Assembly (NCBI RefSeq): GCF_910592395.1
Contig: NC_088310.1
Location: forward strand, 27,357,491-27,421,490
DNA from: Lineus longissimus
Taxonomy: Eukaryota; Nemertea; Pilidiophora; Heteronemertea; Lineidae
Reading direction: 5' to 3'
Length of the DNA stretch: 64,000 bases
In this document: in pieces, positions 12,401 to 25,100 of the stretch
How positions within the stretch are numbered: position 1 is the first letter of the stretch
Layout of the letters: each line of letters begins with the position of its first letter
Translations under genes and position numbers: made by a program
Notes under the pieces: generated by a model
What the model was told of the DNA's origin: nothing
What the model saw: only the letters and a program-made list of their open reading frames with translations
Databases searched by the model: none

Positions 12401-15400
12401 CCAAAGGATCAGAGAAGAGGGATCTGCTGTCTACCTGATGGCAAAGGTAATAATTCCTCATCCCTTTTTTGCCATTAATGGTGAACCTCAACATCAGCTT
12501 GGGCTTTCTTTCATTTCCTGATGGCGATGTTATGGCAAATATAGTGCACATTTGTCCAAGGAAGACCTTCAGATTGAAAGACTAATCCGAACAAAGTGGC
12601 AGAACAAGCAGCTGGGAGTTAAGTGTGTTTCAAACCCTAGAGCCTAACAAGCTCATCGCGAGGAGGTAGTACAGAACCATTTTCTTGGAAAATGCCAGAA
12701 ACAGTCCCAACCTACAGTCCCAACCTGGAGCTGATTTTGGGCACACTGCTCAGAGACATCGGTGAGATAATGCTGTTATATGAGCCCTGCTACAATTCCT
12801 CCCCCTCTGGTTCAAGTCCATCCCAATGATCTTTGTACAGTCTAATCTAGTTCCATCTCATAACAGCTAGAATGGCCTGGATATCTCCAATCAAATCAGT
12901 AGGTCGACCCAGCCCTTGACTATAGACAATGTCTACGGCGGGTATTGACAGTTTCTGTTGCGAGGTCATGAACCAAGAAATTGACAGACATAGTCAATCG
13001 TGTCTGTGCCTTGAAACTATGCACCATTTATCAAAATGTCATTCTCATTGGTTAAGATCAACTTTATCGAAACAGAAAGTAGGAGGGTCAATTCATAGGG
13101 AATCATTAGCACTGCCTCAGCTGCAACCTTATGAATTCTAACTAGTAAAAGTTGAGTGAGGAGGCTCATTGGTTCATAGGAAATCATTAGAGCTGCCTCA
13201 GCTGCAAAATTATCAAATCAAAGTAGTGATGATGTACGACATCATAAGGGCTTTGTTGCTGACAATCACATGATTGATGTCATCACATTTTCTCTTGATT
13301 AACTTCAACATCTGCATAAGAGGAAGTCGACAGCGATCTTCAGAATAAAATCTTCACTCATTTCCCCTCAGATCGAGCATGACACATTCAAGGTTGTTCC
13401 TTGATTGCATGACACGACATTCATCACATACAACATCAACATCCCTAGAATTAAATCCTCAGATCGAGCACGACAAACTCAAGGTTGTTCTCTGATTGCA
13501 TTACACACATCGTCGAAGCCAACTGACATACAATTCGTCCCTTGATGAGCACCTACTGAAAGTACCAGAACTGGTGTTTATTTTCCTTTTTTGGTTATTT
13601 CAATTCAGAAACTTCTCAAAAGTAGTGAATGCACTGGCAACTGACTCCTGGTTGGTAGAGGATCAGCGAAGGGGATCATACTCCCCATTTCCGGAAACCA
13701 TGTCAAACAATTCCAAATTCTATTCTGCTCTTAACGAACAGATCAATAAAGTCTTGTAAAGATGTGTAGATATGTATACTAGAGAAAGCGACAAACTGCC
13801 AAGAAGTCTAGTGATAATCAATTAATCGGGGTATGTCGCCTGCTCTTTGTAGCCACTTAATGACAACAGCAAAGTGCTGGATAATCAACATGCTCTTGAC
13901 ACCATATGTCACTGCTTCATTTATAGATGACACCGTGACTGGACACTGCTTTCGAAAGGCATGCGTAGTAAAAGGGCTAATACGAAACGAGACACGATAG
14001 GGAACCCGAGAACGTCTCCGACAAGACATTGCCAAACCCTCTTGTTTTCTCCTTGACAGTACCGAAGAAAGGAGGGAAAATAGTTGAATGACGTAGTGAA
14101 GAGGCTGATAAGCAGGTTTCACAACCCTTACTAACAACAAAGTATTACGTTCTGAGTTGTCATCAAGGATGCCTGAATTCATTTGCTGACACTCATAAAT
14201 CAGCTTTCATACTCAGTGGCGCTAGGAATCAAGAACACTTCAAACCTGTCGTCGATGAAATACATTTACATACTTCGTACTTCGTTGTTTGATCATAGCT
14301 CTTGATAAGGTTTGCAAAACGTGCTCAATGATAGAATAACAAGACTAACTACTTCTCACCATTGCTCATAACTGCAAAGTTCTTGGAGGAGAAGCAAGGA
14401 ATGGGAAAGCTGGAAATTATTGTGGCTGACCATTGGCAGGTGTATCTACCACCAGATATCAATGCATACACAAGAACACCCTGGCAAGAGGAGTTGATAA
14501 TATGGACACCAGGATGATAGAGTGTTTCTGCCAATGATATGTCTGTTTTCGGATCTGTTTGCCAATTAGAACAGACCACCAGTGCCATTACTGGTTCCTA
14601 TAAGAGAAGCACTAGAAAGAGAAGACGGAGATGTACGAACAGACTGAGGGGCAATCAATTTGCTGGCAATCCATCTGCCAATTAGAGTTGTGACCTTGTG
14701 TCCTCCAGAGAGAAATGATAATATCGATATCGGATATATCACTTCTTCAGCCCCGATGATAACGATAACATGGTGCAAATCACAAGAATGCTAAACACCT
14801 CACTTATCGTAGAAGCACTCTTTAAAAAGAAGGTGTGCCTTCATGAAAACATTAAAGATTGTAATTTGTCAAGCATTTTTGTAGACACCCATCATCATCT
14901 CACGAATGATGCAATAACTGGTTGATAACCAGTTACAAAGCTGAAGGGCAATGGCAGTGCTATTGTTTATCCTAAAATTGCCTCACTTCTAATATGTTGT
15001 ATTTAAGTTAGATCAGAAGTTAAAAGGTTGTCAGTGTAAGGAATAAATTTCCGTCTAGTAATTGGCAAATTAGTTGTCTGATTTTGAGTACCCTTTAATT
15101 TAGTCACAATTTACAAAGTCTAGCCTGGAGCATGACATCGACCCATTCTTGTTATTGATTGATAAGAGAGTGGATAGGGAAGATCAATGGATAATGACTC
15201 CTCGCTCATTTCGAGGTCATGAAGTAGTAGCCTCATATCATCAGAGTTTGTAAGAGCGCTCCAGTTACAGATTATAGGCATTGGTTATACATGTACACTC
15301 CCTGCAGTCCATTACAGCATCAGACAACATCGAGGGGCTTCAGATCTCAAACTTGATTTCATATTATGCCCATCGCCAATTACAAAGTACATTATGCGAA

Positions 15401-16191
15401 GATTATAGCTTGAGCCATCTTTCTCACAAACCTTCAATCCTCGAGAACAAGATTGAAAGATAAGTGGAACAACCAACAAGCCACACTGAGTCACCCAGAT
15501 TAACATCAATCATCACCAGCTTGTTCATCAATCAAACAACATGATGTAACGTAATGAGTATTGGTGCAGTACTCACTGTTACAATAAATTAGATATGACT
15601 CGCTATTCAAGTCAGGTCAAAAGTCTTAGTCAAGAATCCCAAAGGTTGATCTTCTTAGGCCATTTTTCATGAAACATGAGAAGCATGGAAGTTTTAGTCA
15701 GTCAGGGTAGAGTGTCAACTGACAAGAGAAGAGCTCTGACATAACTATCCATCAATCCAGGCTGACATCCCTTACCCCTGATTGGATTAGCCACAGCAGC
15801 CGACAGACCACTATCTGGCAACATCGCCATGGTTGATCCCATGAAGCATAATCTAATGTCCATCAGTATTCAATCTCATCTTATGAACCATGATTACAAA
15901 CTTATCTTGTCAATCTCCACTCATCACATTGGAATAATTGAGCTGCAAGCACTCTTTCTCTTCAATAACGCAGTGATAGGATAGTGTCAGTTGACAGAAG
16001 GAAGTGGGAAAGGGCTCAGAAGTGAAGCTGAACTCCATGACCATCCTTACCTCACCAGCAGATGGTGACCCCCTTACCACCAAACCTTTCCATGTGCAAC
16101 AGGAAAAGCAAGCAGTCTGGGGTCACAAACATTTTCTGTCTACAGTTTCATACTGACCAATTCATTTAAGATCAGTGTACATGAAACTCAG
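9471..16191. other. non-coding stretch with minor local duplications
   Basis: No gene is recognised. Two small direct duplications are visible. One is gggaatcattagcactgcctc / ggaaatcattagagctgcctc (13098 and 13178). The other is cagatcgagca.gaca.a.tcaaggttgtt (13369 and 13460). Open frames, including a 124-codon one at 13808-14182 on the minus strand, resemble nothing I know. The downstream myosin exons would be expected in or beyond this stretch. Confidence 0.45.
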
Positions 16192-16334
16192 ATTAGGGAG
16201 TTTGAGATCAGGGACTTATCACGGATCCTACGTATACGGATAGAAATGTTCACAAAATCCGTCCTCTTTCTACATAGTTTTATCCGTATACGTATACGGT
16301 TATTTGATAAGTCGCTGTTCTCAACCTCCCTAAT
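16192..16334. mobile_element. 143-bp near-palindromic MITE
   Basis: The two ends are inverted copies of each other over about 50 bp: attagggagtttgagatcag and attagggaggttgagaacag, then gacttatca in both, then cgtatacggata in both. Inside the right arm lies a perfect 16-bp palindrome, ccgtatacgtatacgg (16284-16299). The size and long terminal inverted repeats fit a non-autonomous DNA transposon. No clear target-site duplication was seen. Confidence 0.8.
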
Positions 16335-16907
16335 AAAACAGTGCAAACCTAGCGACATCTTTCACCGAGACACATTTTTAAGGTCAGCACTCGGATTAAG
16401 ACAACATTTTAAGGCATAGCCCAAGAGACTGGATTGCGGTATAACTTACCATGCTTTGGCAGTAACACATGTTGCTCTACCTCACTAAAATATCAACTAA
16501 TTGACAACCAAGGTGCTCAGAAGCTGATTTCACTAAAATGAATTCAAGTTCATGTCAATTAAAAAAACTGTTGATTTGACACTTTCTCTATAAAATGGTC
16601 ATGATAATTTGATTAGCCGTATCCTTGGTAACCGAGCATATGAATTATCTGACAACTTTCACAACTCGTGTAGCTGTGTGATATCAAAATTAATCCAATT
16701 AATTTAAAGCAATGGTATTTCAAATTCACTCAGAATTTGCATCCCTTGTCAGAAGTTTGCTGATGACAGAAACAGGCACAATAATTTCAAGTTTGATTGA
16801 CGTGCTGAAAAACTTTATCTTTTAACTTCAGTCCTTTTTGTTGTTTTTATGCAATTTACTCTCAGAAAATTTCATTGGCAACTTGGTAAAAAAACACTGC
16901 CTTCGCC

Positions 16908-17060
16908 TGTAAATTAAAACCAATAAATCATCAGATTAAAAAAAAAAAAAAAAAAAAAAAAAAATGAACCCCAAACATTGAAGTATGTAAATTAAGACCA
17001 ATAAATCATCAGATTAAAAAAAAAAATTTCTAAAGAACCCCAAACATTGAAGTATGTTGA
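16908..17060. repeat. 78-bp tandem duplication with poly(A)
   Basis: Two copies of a unit containing ccaataaatcatcagatt, an A-run and accccaaacattgaagtatg, about 78 bp apart. The first copy carries a run of 27 A (16938-16964), the second a shorter run. This looks like local slippage, possibly starting from a retroposed poly(A) tail. Confidence 0.9.
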
Positions 17061-19059
17061 GACTTTCAAAAAATATATAATCTATCACGCCATCCAGAAT
17101 TAACGAACAATAAAGTGTTGTCTGGTTGTTTCAGGCATAGCAGGGGACAGCTTCTTGATCATCGTTTCTGACACGGAAACAGTTGCCCGGGAGGTAAAAT
17201 GGACAATCCAGTTTCCAATGACCAACACTGGATAATATTCTGTCCCTGAGGGGGAAACACACGATCGATGTCCATCATTTGTAACCGTGTAGCAGGCGTG
17301 TTACCAATGAAGGAAAAGTCAATATCTTCGATCGAAAGATCACCCAAGGGGCAATGTACGAAGAATTAGAAAGGACCAATGTTTTCTTGAGGTTTAATCC
17401 TAAGGTAAGGGAATAATTAGGGATTTAAATGCAGGATTCCTTTGATTATGAATCATCAGACATACAGAGAAATGCTAGATATCTGAAGACCTCAATATCT
17501 CGCTGCCTCGAGCAACACTGCAAGCTAACACATTCTCAAGATCTGGAATCTAATTGATGGATTGATCCAAAAAGTCGCCTTGTATCTTGGTTCTTTAATC
17601 ACAAGCAATAGGAAATTCATTGAATGCTACACCCCTAATCCCTCGTGGATAAAATTACTTTGCTCTAATTACACATACCATAGAGTAGCAGAATATCAAG
17701 TTATTTGTGGTGCTCACTGATCAACAAACTTTGGAAAAACTGGCAGGATCATTGATGATTTTCTAAATATCTTGATTTCTTCACAACCTCCGCTAATGCA
17801 AATGGATGCTTGTTACCTAATGTCTCATTGAAGTTTCATGTGAAATTCACCTCAGCTTCAAGCGTTAACAGTCACAAGTCAAAAATGATGAGGAATGCTT
17901 CTCAGAGCGATGCAAATCGGCTAATGACCTCCAGAGGGGTAATGTCGGATTCGGGTATTGATTTCGAGGCTTGGATGTGGAAGATATTCCATGAATTTGG
18001 AATGGCATGTTAGTGCAGGATGCCCCACTATCACCTCACAACAACCACAACCCCCTTGTATCTCGTTTTTTCCCGGCATTGTCATTTTAAAATGTTTGAG
18101 TGAACTTTTTGCTTGGCTTTGATGGCTTGATGGTGATACGACATGTGTCTGAATTGATTTTTATCTAGTATAACTGGTGAGGTCATAGTCTAGCCGATGA
18201 TGAAGTTAGAGATATGCAAACTGTGCTGACTGAAGACGATACTGCAAAGATGTTAAAACACTGAAGAAATCATTATACAAAACTGCCTTCTCCAACGAAG
18301 AATGCTTCTCTAACATCATACATAATATCTATTTCCATCATGAAAATGGATCTTCCTTCTCAGATGACCTTTTTATGTCTTTTTCCCATCAATTTGACTA
18401 TACTCTGCTAGAGCCTTCGAATGAAGCAACGCAATCAAATTCCTTATAAACGCAATCCACTAAGGATGCAACCATGGCAAATCAAATCATCCTGTTACCA
18501 TCGCTGAAGTAATAAGAGATTCCAACAATACAAAATAAATTAAAACTTCAACAGCATACCAGCCATTAAGGGATTTTCTAGGCACCAAATGAGATAATGG
18601 ACTTCAAGTGGTTTCTGTTAATGGAACTTAGAGACGTATTATGCACTCGCTATACGAGACATTTCACAACACACAAACCAATGAAAAAGCCGGGAGTGAA
18701 TAACACTGTGTCTACAAACAATTTTGCAGTTCGACACCCTCATTGGATCCTAAGTGAGGTGTCAGCCAACAACACAGACATGCTATTTCATGATTATCAG
18801 ATATGCCCAGAGGGAATCAAGTACTATAAAACCCTCAGAAACGCTTGCCATACCACCTACTGTATCAAACTGATGAAATCAATACAGTAGTGAACTTGTG
18901 ATGGTCTCGCAATCGACAATCATGCCATCTATTCTGGTGTTACTAAACATCTCGTACTGAATAAGTGTCCTAAAGCAATTTCAATTGAGGAAGGGCAGCC
19001 CCAATCCGCACATGGGAGAAACGTATTGATAATAGAGCTGACGAAAGATCAGTTTTTAC
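17061..19059. other. stretch downstream of the last identified myosin exon
   Basis: Presumably intron following exon 11, since that exon ends in a donor. No following exon with the expected converter sequence was found on the minus strand. The open frame at 17159-17347 (minus) and the one at 18597-18890 (plus) match nothing I recognise. Confidence 0.4.
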
Positions 19060-19177
19060 CTCTTTTTTGATTCGAATCACCTCCATCATGCCAGAGTATC
19101 TGAGTTGCAGCAGTACAAGTTCATCACTAAAGCACTGCGGACGTTTCTCTTCATTTGGTTTCACACATTTCACATAC
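19060..19177 (-). CDS. myosin motor exon 11: actin-binding CVKPN and SH helix region
   Basis: 118 nt, one base completing a tryptophan and then 39 codons, acceptor TTCTCTAG and donor GTAAAA, phase 2 in and phase 0 out. It reads [20 protein letters not shown] followed by [19 protein letters not shown]. The first part is the F.RCIKPN segment of other myosins; [11 protein letters not shown] is the SH1 helix leading to the converter. It should be followed by a G(Y/F)..R exon, which I could not find in the remaining 19 kb. Confidence 0.97.
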
Positions 19178-22100
19178 CTAGAGAACATAAGAGAGATTTT
19201 TAGTTTCACCCATTATTTGGAGAGACTAGGTTCAGGTCCATTTTAACCAAAAGGCATGATAGAGGCTCTGACATTGACCCAGATGGTCGTGGTTATATTG
19301 ACTGATGATAAAACTACTACACCGACTTGGCCCTCGTCGGAACGGCAGTTACTGATGAGAGAAATCCTGCATCATCCAGGAACCAGATGAGGCTCAATAA
19401 GACGCCGAAACCATGCATTTCTTTCAGTGGGTGCAGGTTGGCAACCAGCGACCACGTGCAACACCCCTTCACAACCACATTTTGGCGGGACGACACATCA
19501 CATCCTAGAGACGTCACAACCATGTCGCATCCCACCTCGACGTCACGTCCGCAAGAGACTGACGGCAGCTCTACAACAAACCCATGCAGTGAACAGATCC
19601 TGCTCTGATGAATTACGTCAGTCCACGGTCATACCTCGACTCAAGCAGACGTGCTTTGAATTTTCTCTCATTTTTCTGCGTTTTCAAAATATCATCCAGG
19701 AACCACACGTTTTTCCTCCCAAATTATCAATGGAGCTTTTAGGGGTGATTTTCAGTTCCTGAGTAAGCTTATAAGAGATCTACCATAGTAGTACTACATG
19801 AAGTCTGACAATGAGTTTTTGATAATTGACATACCATGGGTTGGTAGTATCGAGCATGTCAACTAAAGCTGACAGTTGTTGACGGAATGTATCTCCAACA
19901 GTTGGTTTCGCCTTTGACCCTCGAGGCAATGAGCGTTTACCGCACACTGAGTTTAACTTTCTATCCAGCAGATCCTACAACGGAAGAAAGAGTTACAATT
20001 CAAATGATTAATCCAGAATCAGTGTTTCACCAAGCGAAATAATGACGTGACAAGACGTTTTAATAACTCCCAAACCTAAAATACCCCAAGCAGTCCAAAT
20101 AGCCCCATCATCCAAACTCGTCCATTCTTGATTCGTCCAAAGAAACTGATGAAGACAGTTACTTCCAAAGGAGTAGCAGTGCATTAGTAAGGAGTGTTTC
20201 CATACCTGATATCGGGACAGTTCCCGCACAAAAGGGTTCTTCGCCACCTGCATCAGCTCTGTGAAGCCATCCTGTGGTGAATCTTTGTTCTTATCGAGGA
20301 AGCCCAAGACGCAGTAAGCCACTGGCCCTGCATAATGTTTGATTGTAAATTCAACCTCCCACCTCCTCTGGTCAGACCCTTTGAGGTAGCAGGGGTGATC
20401 TTCAAACTCTGAGTGCTGCTTGTTTACGTAGGTCTGATCAGAGGCCTGGAAACAAGGATATACGTTCAGAATGATTTTAGATTAAGCAGCAGTTTAACAA
20501 CCCATTTAATAAACTCAACCGAGAAACAACTCATTCATCACACTCATTAGAAATGTGTTTCAGATATGAAAGTGGTTGATTGATAACAATACCTTATCTC
20601 GAAAAACCTTCTGAACAAAATCCACTTGCCTGAGTTTCATGTTACTTTGACAGATTTAAAGCTAATTTAGTTGCCAGTTCTATAGTTTACCGGTAAGTGG
20701 CAGACGTCAACACATTTTTATAACAAAGAGTAAAGTTATCGACATGATAACATCAGGATGATCGCTCGAGAAGGCATCTAAACATGTGTCTAATCAGTTC
20801 TAAACATACGGTGGTAGATACACAGAGGCTCGGAATCAGAAGAAGGGTGGACATCTCTTTAGGCGTGTACAAACAGACAATTTCTACAGGGCAGTACAGG
20901 AAGCATTTTGCCTCACTAATAGCTGGTACTGCTCTTGTACAGGCTCCCCCATTGTGATCCAACAGACTAACAGTAAATAGACTTCACATTCTAAGACAGT
21001 GATTTTAGTAGTTATGAGTAACGTCGAACAGAAAGTTGTTTGGTTTTGCCTCATCTACACACTACATAGAAAGGTGCATGAACTAAGACCAGTGTCTTGG
21101 ACAATGACGACATAAACAAGTGGAAGTAACCTGTGGAAACCTGCATTCTTCATCCAATATCTTCAAGATACATCTGGGAGGCTGGAAAGTAAAGGAATAT
21201 TTAATCAGTTCAAGCAGCAAACCTGTTAACTTTCAGGACTTTATTTATCCCTGAAATAAGGAAGCTTTCAATCTAAGGGAGGGAGCGTTGCTTCCAGCCA
21301 GAATTGTCCAACTACGTTCAAAAACTACTTTGTCAAATGAATATAAGTGTATTCTATTCAACCCCTATGTTTCTTCATTGAAATGGCAAGAGAATATACA
21401 AGATGCCTCACACTAACTGACTGAGCCTCACCTTATCAACAAGCTCTACACAAGGCGTATTATCAGTAAAGTTGATGTGAGCAAATTCTATCTCCTCCTC
21501 TTCATACTGAAAGAAATAAACAATTAACATTAGAATTATCAAATCACTTCACTAAATTCTGAAAAACAATCAAATGAAGGGGAACAGGTCTTTTCAATCC
21601 AAGGTTTTATTCATGCTTTTAACAGTCAAGTGAACAACATAGAATGCTGGTCAAATCGTAATCAGCACGCAGATGACTCAATAGTCGCCCTGAAACCTTG
21701 CAAAAGACTTCACAGTGCTGCTATCTGCTAACAAAGCATGTAACAGAATCAACAGGTCGCCTCATCCCAGAGTCGGATCACATTGCTCCTTAACCGACAG
21801 TCACCATAGAAACAGCACTCTAACAGAATCCTGACCGGACTGAACGAATCCCAACATGATAAGCTGCAAATCTAGCAATGACAGTTTTCTCATTCGTGGT
21901 CTTCAGGCCGCACGTTGGTGATAATTAGAGAAGGAATGGGTTTGCTTACAACAATTCTGAGATAGATGGGGAATTGGCCATAACAACACATCCTGGAGTC
22001 TCTGATGGCCCCTGTACTTCTACATTCTGATTTCTACATGTCATGGTCACTCTTCTATGTCTGGGAATAAGATAAACACGCTATCCGTCAGTTAATTTCA

Positions 22101-25100
22101 TGCCTGTCTCTTTTTGTGGTGGCAAGCCATCCACAGTGAGATTGGCCAAAACTACTGAGCAATCTGGGTTGCCTCAGATGGATCCACAAGGAGTATGTCA
22201 ATACTTGTAATAATCATGAGAAATGCTGAGCTAAGCAATTTCTTAATGCTACATTCTAATACTAAGAATGTTAGCAGATACAGAAGTACAGACAGAGTAT
22301 GACAAGATTTTTTTGTTCTGCCTAGAAACTACAACAGGGTATCAGTGGCATGATGGTTGGAGGAAGCAGTGGGTCGGATTCTCAGAAGGATCACTGCTCT
22401 TTCATCTTAGTGTCATATCGGAAGACACCAAGCTTTTGGCATTCATAAGTTGAGTACAAATGCCTGCCTACCACGAATGTTCTGCCTAGAAACCACAACA
22501 GGGTATCAGTGGCATGATGGTTGGAGGAAGAAGTAGGTCGGATTCTCAGAAGGATCTCTTCTCTTTCATCTTAGTGTCATATCGGAAGACACCAAGCTGT
22601 TGGCATTCATAAGATGAGTACAAATGCCTGCCTGCCATGAATGTGGCCAAGGATGAGCATCTCCAAGTGGAGTGAGACTTTCACTTGCTCAATGCAGCTC
22701 TGGCTCAATGAGCCTTTCAGCTTTAGTGACAGCAGACTTTTTAACTATAACCACATACTGTACCAGAACATAAATGCCTTCATACACTGATGGTGATAGG
22801 TATGGAGGCAATGAGTACTAAGCTTTAGTAATAAAGAAAACTTACTATCATCATCATTATTAGAGAAATGTTAGGGAACAAGCATTGTCAATCACTATAA
22901 GATTTCCAAATGCAAATGATAGATTTTTCACAGCAAGGCAGAATTCAATTAAAGACTAATTAACTTTTTCAATGCCACCAACTCAAGATTGAAAAACATT
23001 GTTCCCAATGCTATCAATAATCCGAGATTGATTTGAATTTTTATGGCATTGGCTTCAGGTTTTCGATTGCCAATAACACTACTGGCATCCCCCTAGCACT
23101 ATTAAGGACTGATCGTGCATTCTAATCACCGCTAGTCAGGGCAATTTCTCTACTCATATTATTAACTATTTTCGAGTTGACATCACAATATTGCCATCAT
23201 TAAGAGTGCAGAAGACAGGTACATGTTAGATCCTTAGACAAGCACCTTTCAATTGCAAAAGGTTCTCAAAATAGTGTCCTAAAATGTGTTATTACCAGAA
23301 AGAGAATGATAGCAAGTGCTGGCTATCTGTTTCTGGTATCGCCTATCAAACCTTAACTTAACTCTCTGACGAGCTCAGCATCAACCTGGTCCTGGTCCTG
23401 TTTAACCCCTTTGGAAATCAAGAAAACAATGTACACCTCAAGTCATTTGCTTGAAGTTAAAGACATGAAACCAATTCACCACCTCTACCACAGTTTCAGT
23501 TGATACAACTCAGAACAGCACTATCAATGTCACATCAACAGGTCCCTGAACCCCATCATACCACAAATACGTCACCAAAAAGAAACTGATATTCCACACC
23601 AATGAACAATAAGTTCCCAATGTTTCTCTGCCTGTTTTTTAGCTTTTAAAATCCCCTCATTGGAACCATTAGACTCCTAGGGAGAATAAAGGACAGGAAC
23701 ATATTGAATTCACGATATTGCTCGAGTGAACTCTTATGTCACATCATCATTTCTCAGATTCCATCACCCGTAATGGAATGCTACGATCTCAATGAAAGAA
23801 TTTGTCAGAACAAGGTCCATCTCCTTAAGTACTTTTACCCAATACTCACATTTTATTGAAGTTGAAGTGCGGTTAACTTGGTTGACAGACTATCATAGGA
23901 GGAAGTCAACAGGGGCATATATTAAGGGATGAATTAACACATGGAGTAAGCTGCAGATTATCAAAGGGTTTCATGGTCTATTTGAAATGCACTAACAGCT
24001 TGGCAGTTGATGGGAACGTGCCACCTCGTTACCTTCGCTCTGAATCTCAGGACCTTCTCACTTGCAGGAAATATAGACTGAAAACATTTGGAGGTCGAGC
24101 ATTTGCCACTATAGCACCTCAACTGTGGAACTCTCTTCCCCCCACCCTGAGAGCTACAACGGATGTCTCAACCTTTCGCAAAGAACTCAAGACCCTTCTT
24201 TTTAATATAGAGCTCACCAGCGCCGGTGAACTTTTGTTTCAAGTGATACAGGCGCTTTACAAATAACAATTTATTATTATTTATCAGTCAAGTAACTTTG
24301 AATGCTGATCCACAAAAAATGCAGCAAAAGCGTCCCTGTCATGAAACAACTACCCTTTGAATTTAGGAACACTGCCAATTATATAGGCCTAGAGAGGGTT
24401 TCCAAATTCAGGATCATTCACTGCAGGTTTCAACGTTCTTGAACTACTTCCCATCGTGTAATCTGTTGACCTAACGTGTCTCACGGCCTTTTAGTATACC
24501 TACCAAACGTTGTTCCATGGCAAAGACATACTGATTAAAGAACAGGTGGAGCTTCTCATTTGTATAGTTGATACATAGTTGCTCAAAACTGTTAACCTGA
24601 AATGAAAATGAAATAATAAGTACAACCTTTAACATCTTGGCATCAGATTATGAATACAGTGGAACCCCAGAGGAACCCTCAGAGTTGAATTTTTTCATAA
24701 GTTCAAAATTCTTAAAAATTTCTCTTCATTTTGAGCAGAAAAAAAATCAAGTGAAAAAAATTTTGGGACTTGAAAAAAATTTCATCTGTAAGCATGACTA
24801 ATTGGCCGCAACCAATTTTTTAGCAGAAATCAAGGCAGCATTTGTCTTTTCACGGCAATTAGGCCCTTTGGTCGGGTTAGAGGGGTGAATTTGGACATTT
24901 GGACTGCCCAATCCAGTGGTGTGGTCTGGGTACCGGGGTGGTCGTGTTACCGGGGGCCTTGTAATGGTGAATAGAGAGGAAACCATTCGGGACCGGAGAT
25001 TCTTGGTCGTAAGCACAACAACTCCCTTTAGAGCAAGAAAAAAATTGTGATGTGAAAGATGTCTGCTTCGAATATTGATTTACCAAATCAAATGTCGTCG

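Larger units (their letters stand above)
21507..24503. other. intron between myosin exons 6 and 7
   Basis: A 3-kb intron. It holds a 164-bp tandem duplication and the 3' end of a LINE, both listed separately. The rest is AT-rich sequence with nothing recognised. Confidence 0.85.

Noticed and set aside
13808-14182. 124-codon minus-strand open frame with an arginine-rich stretch, considered as a converter/IQ exon
   Set aside because: It lacks the conserved G(Y/F)..R…F..RY pattern and has no splice sites in the right phase.
16065-16130. Minus-strand segment reading KMFVTPDCLLFLLHMERFG before a GTAAGG donor, considered as a tail exon
   Set aside because: The acceptor lacks a pyrimidine tract and the peptide matches no myosin tail motif known to me.
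17159-17347. 62-codon minus-strand frame just beyond the last identified myosin exon
   Set aside because: No acceptor is present ahead of it and it shows no myosin similarity.
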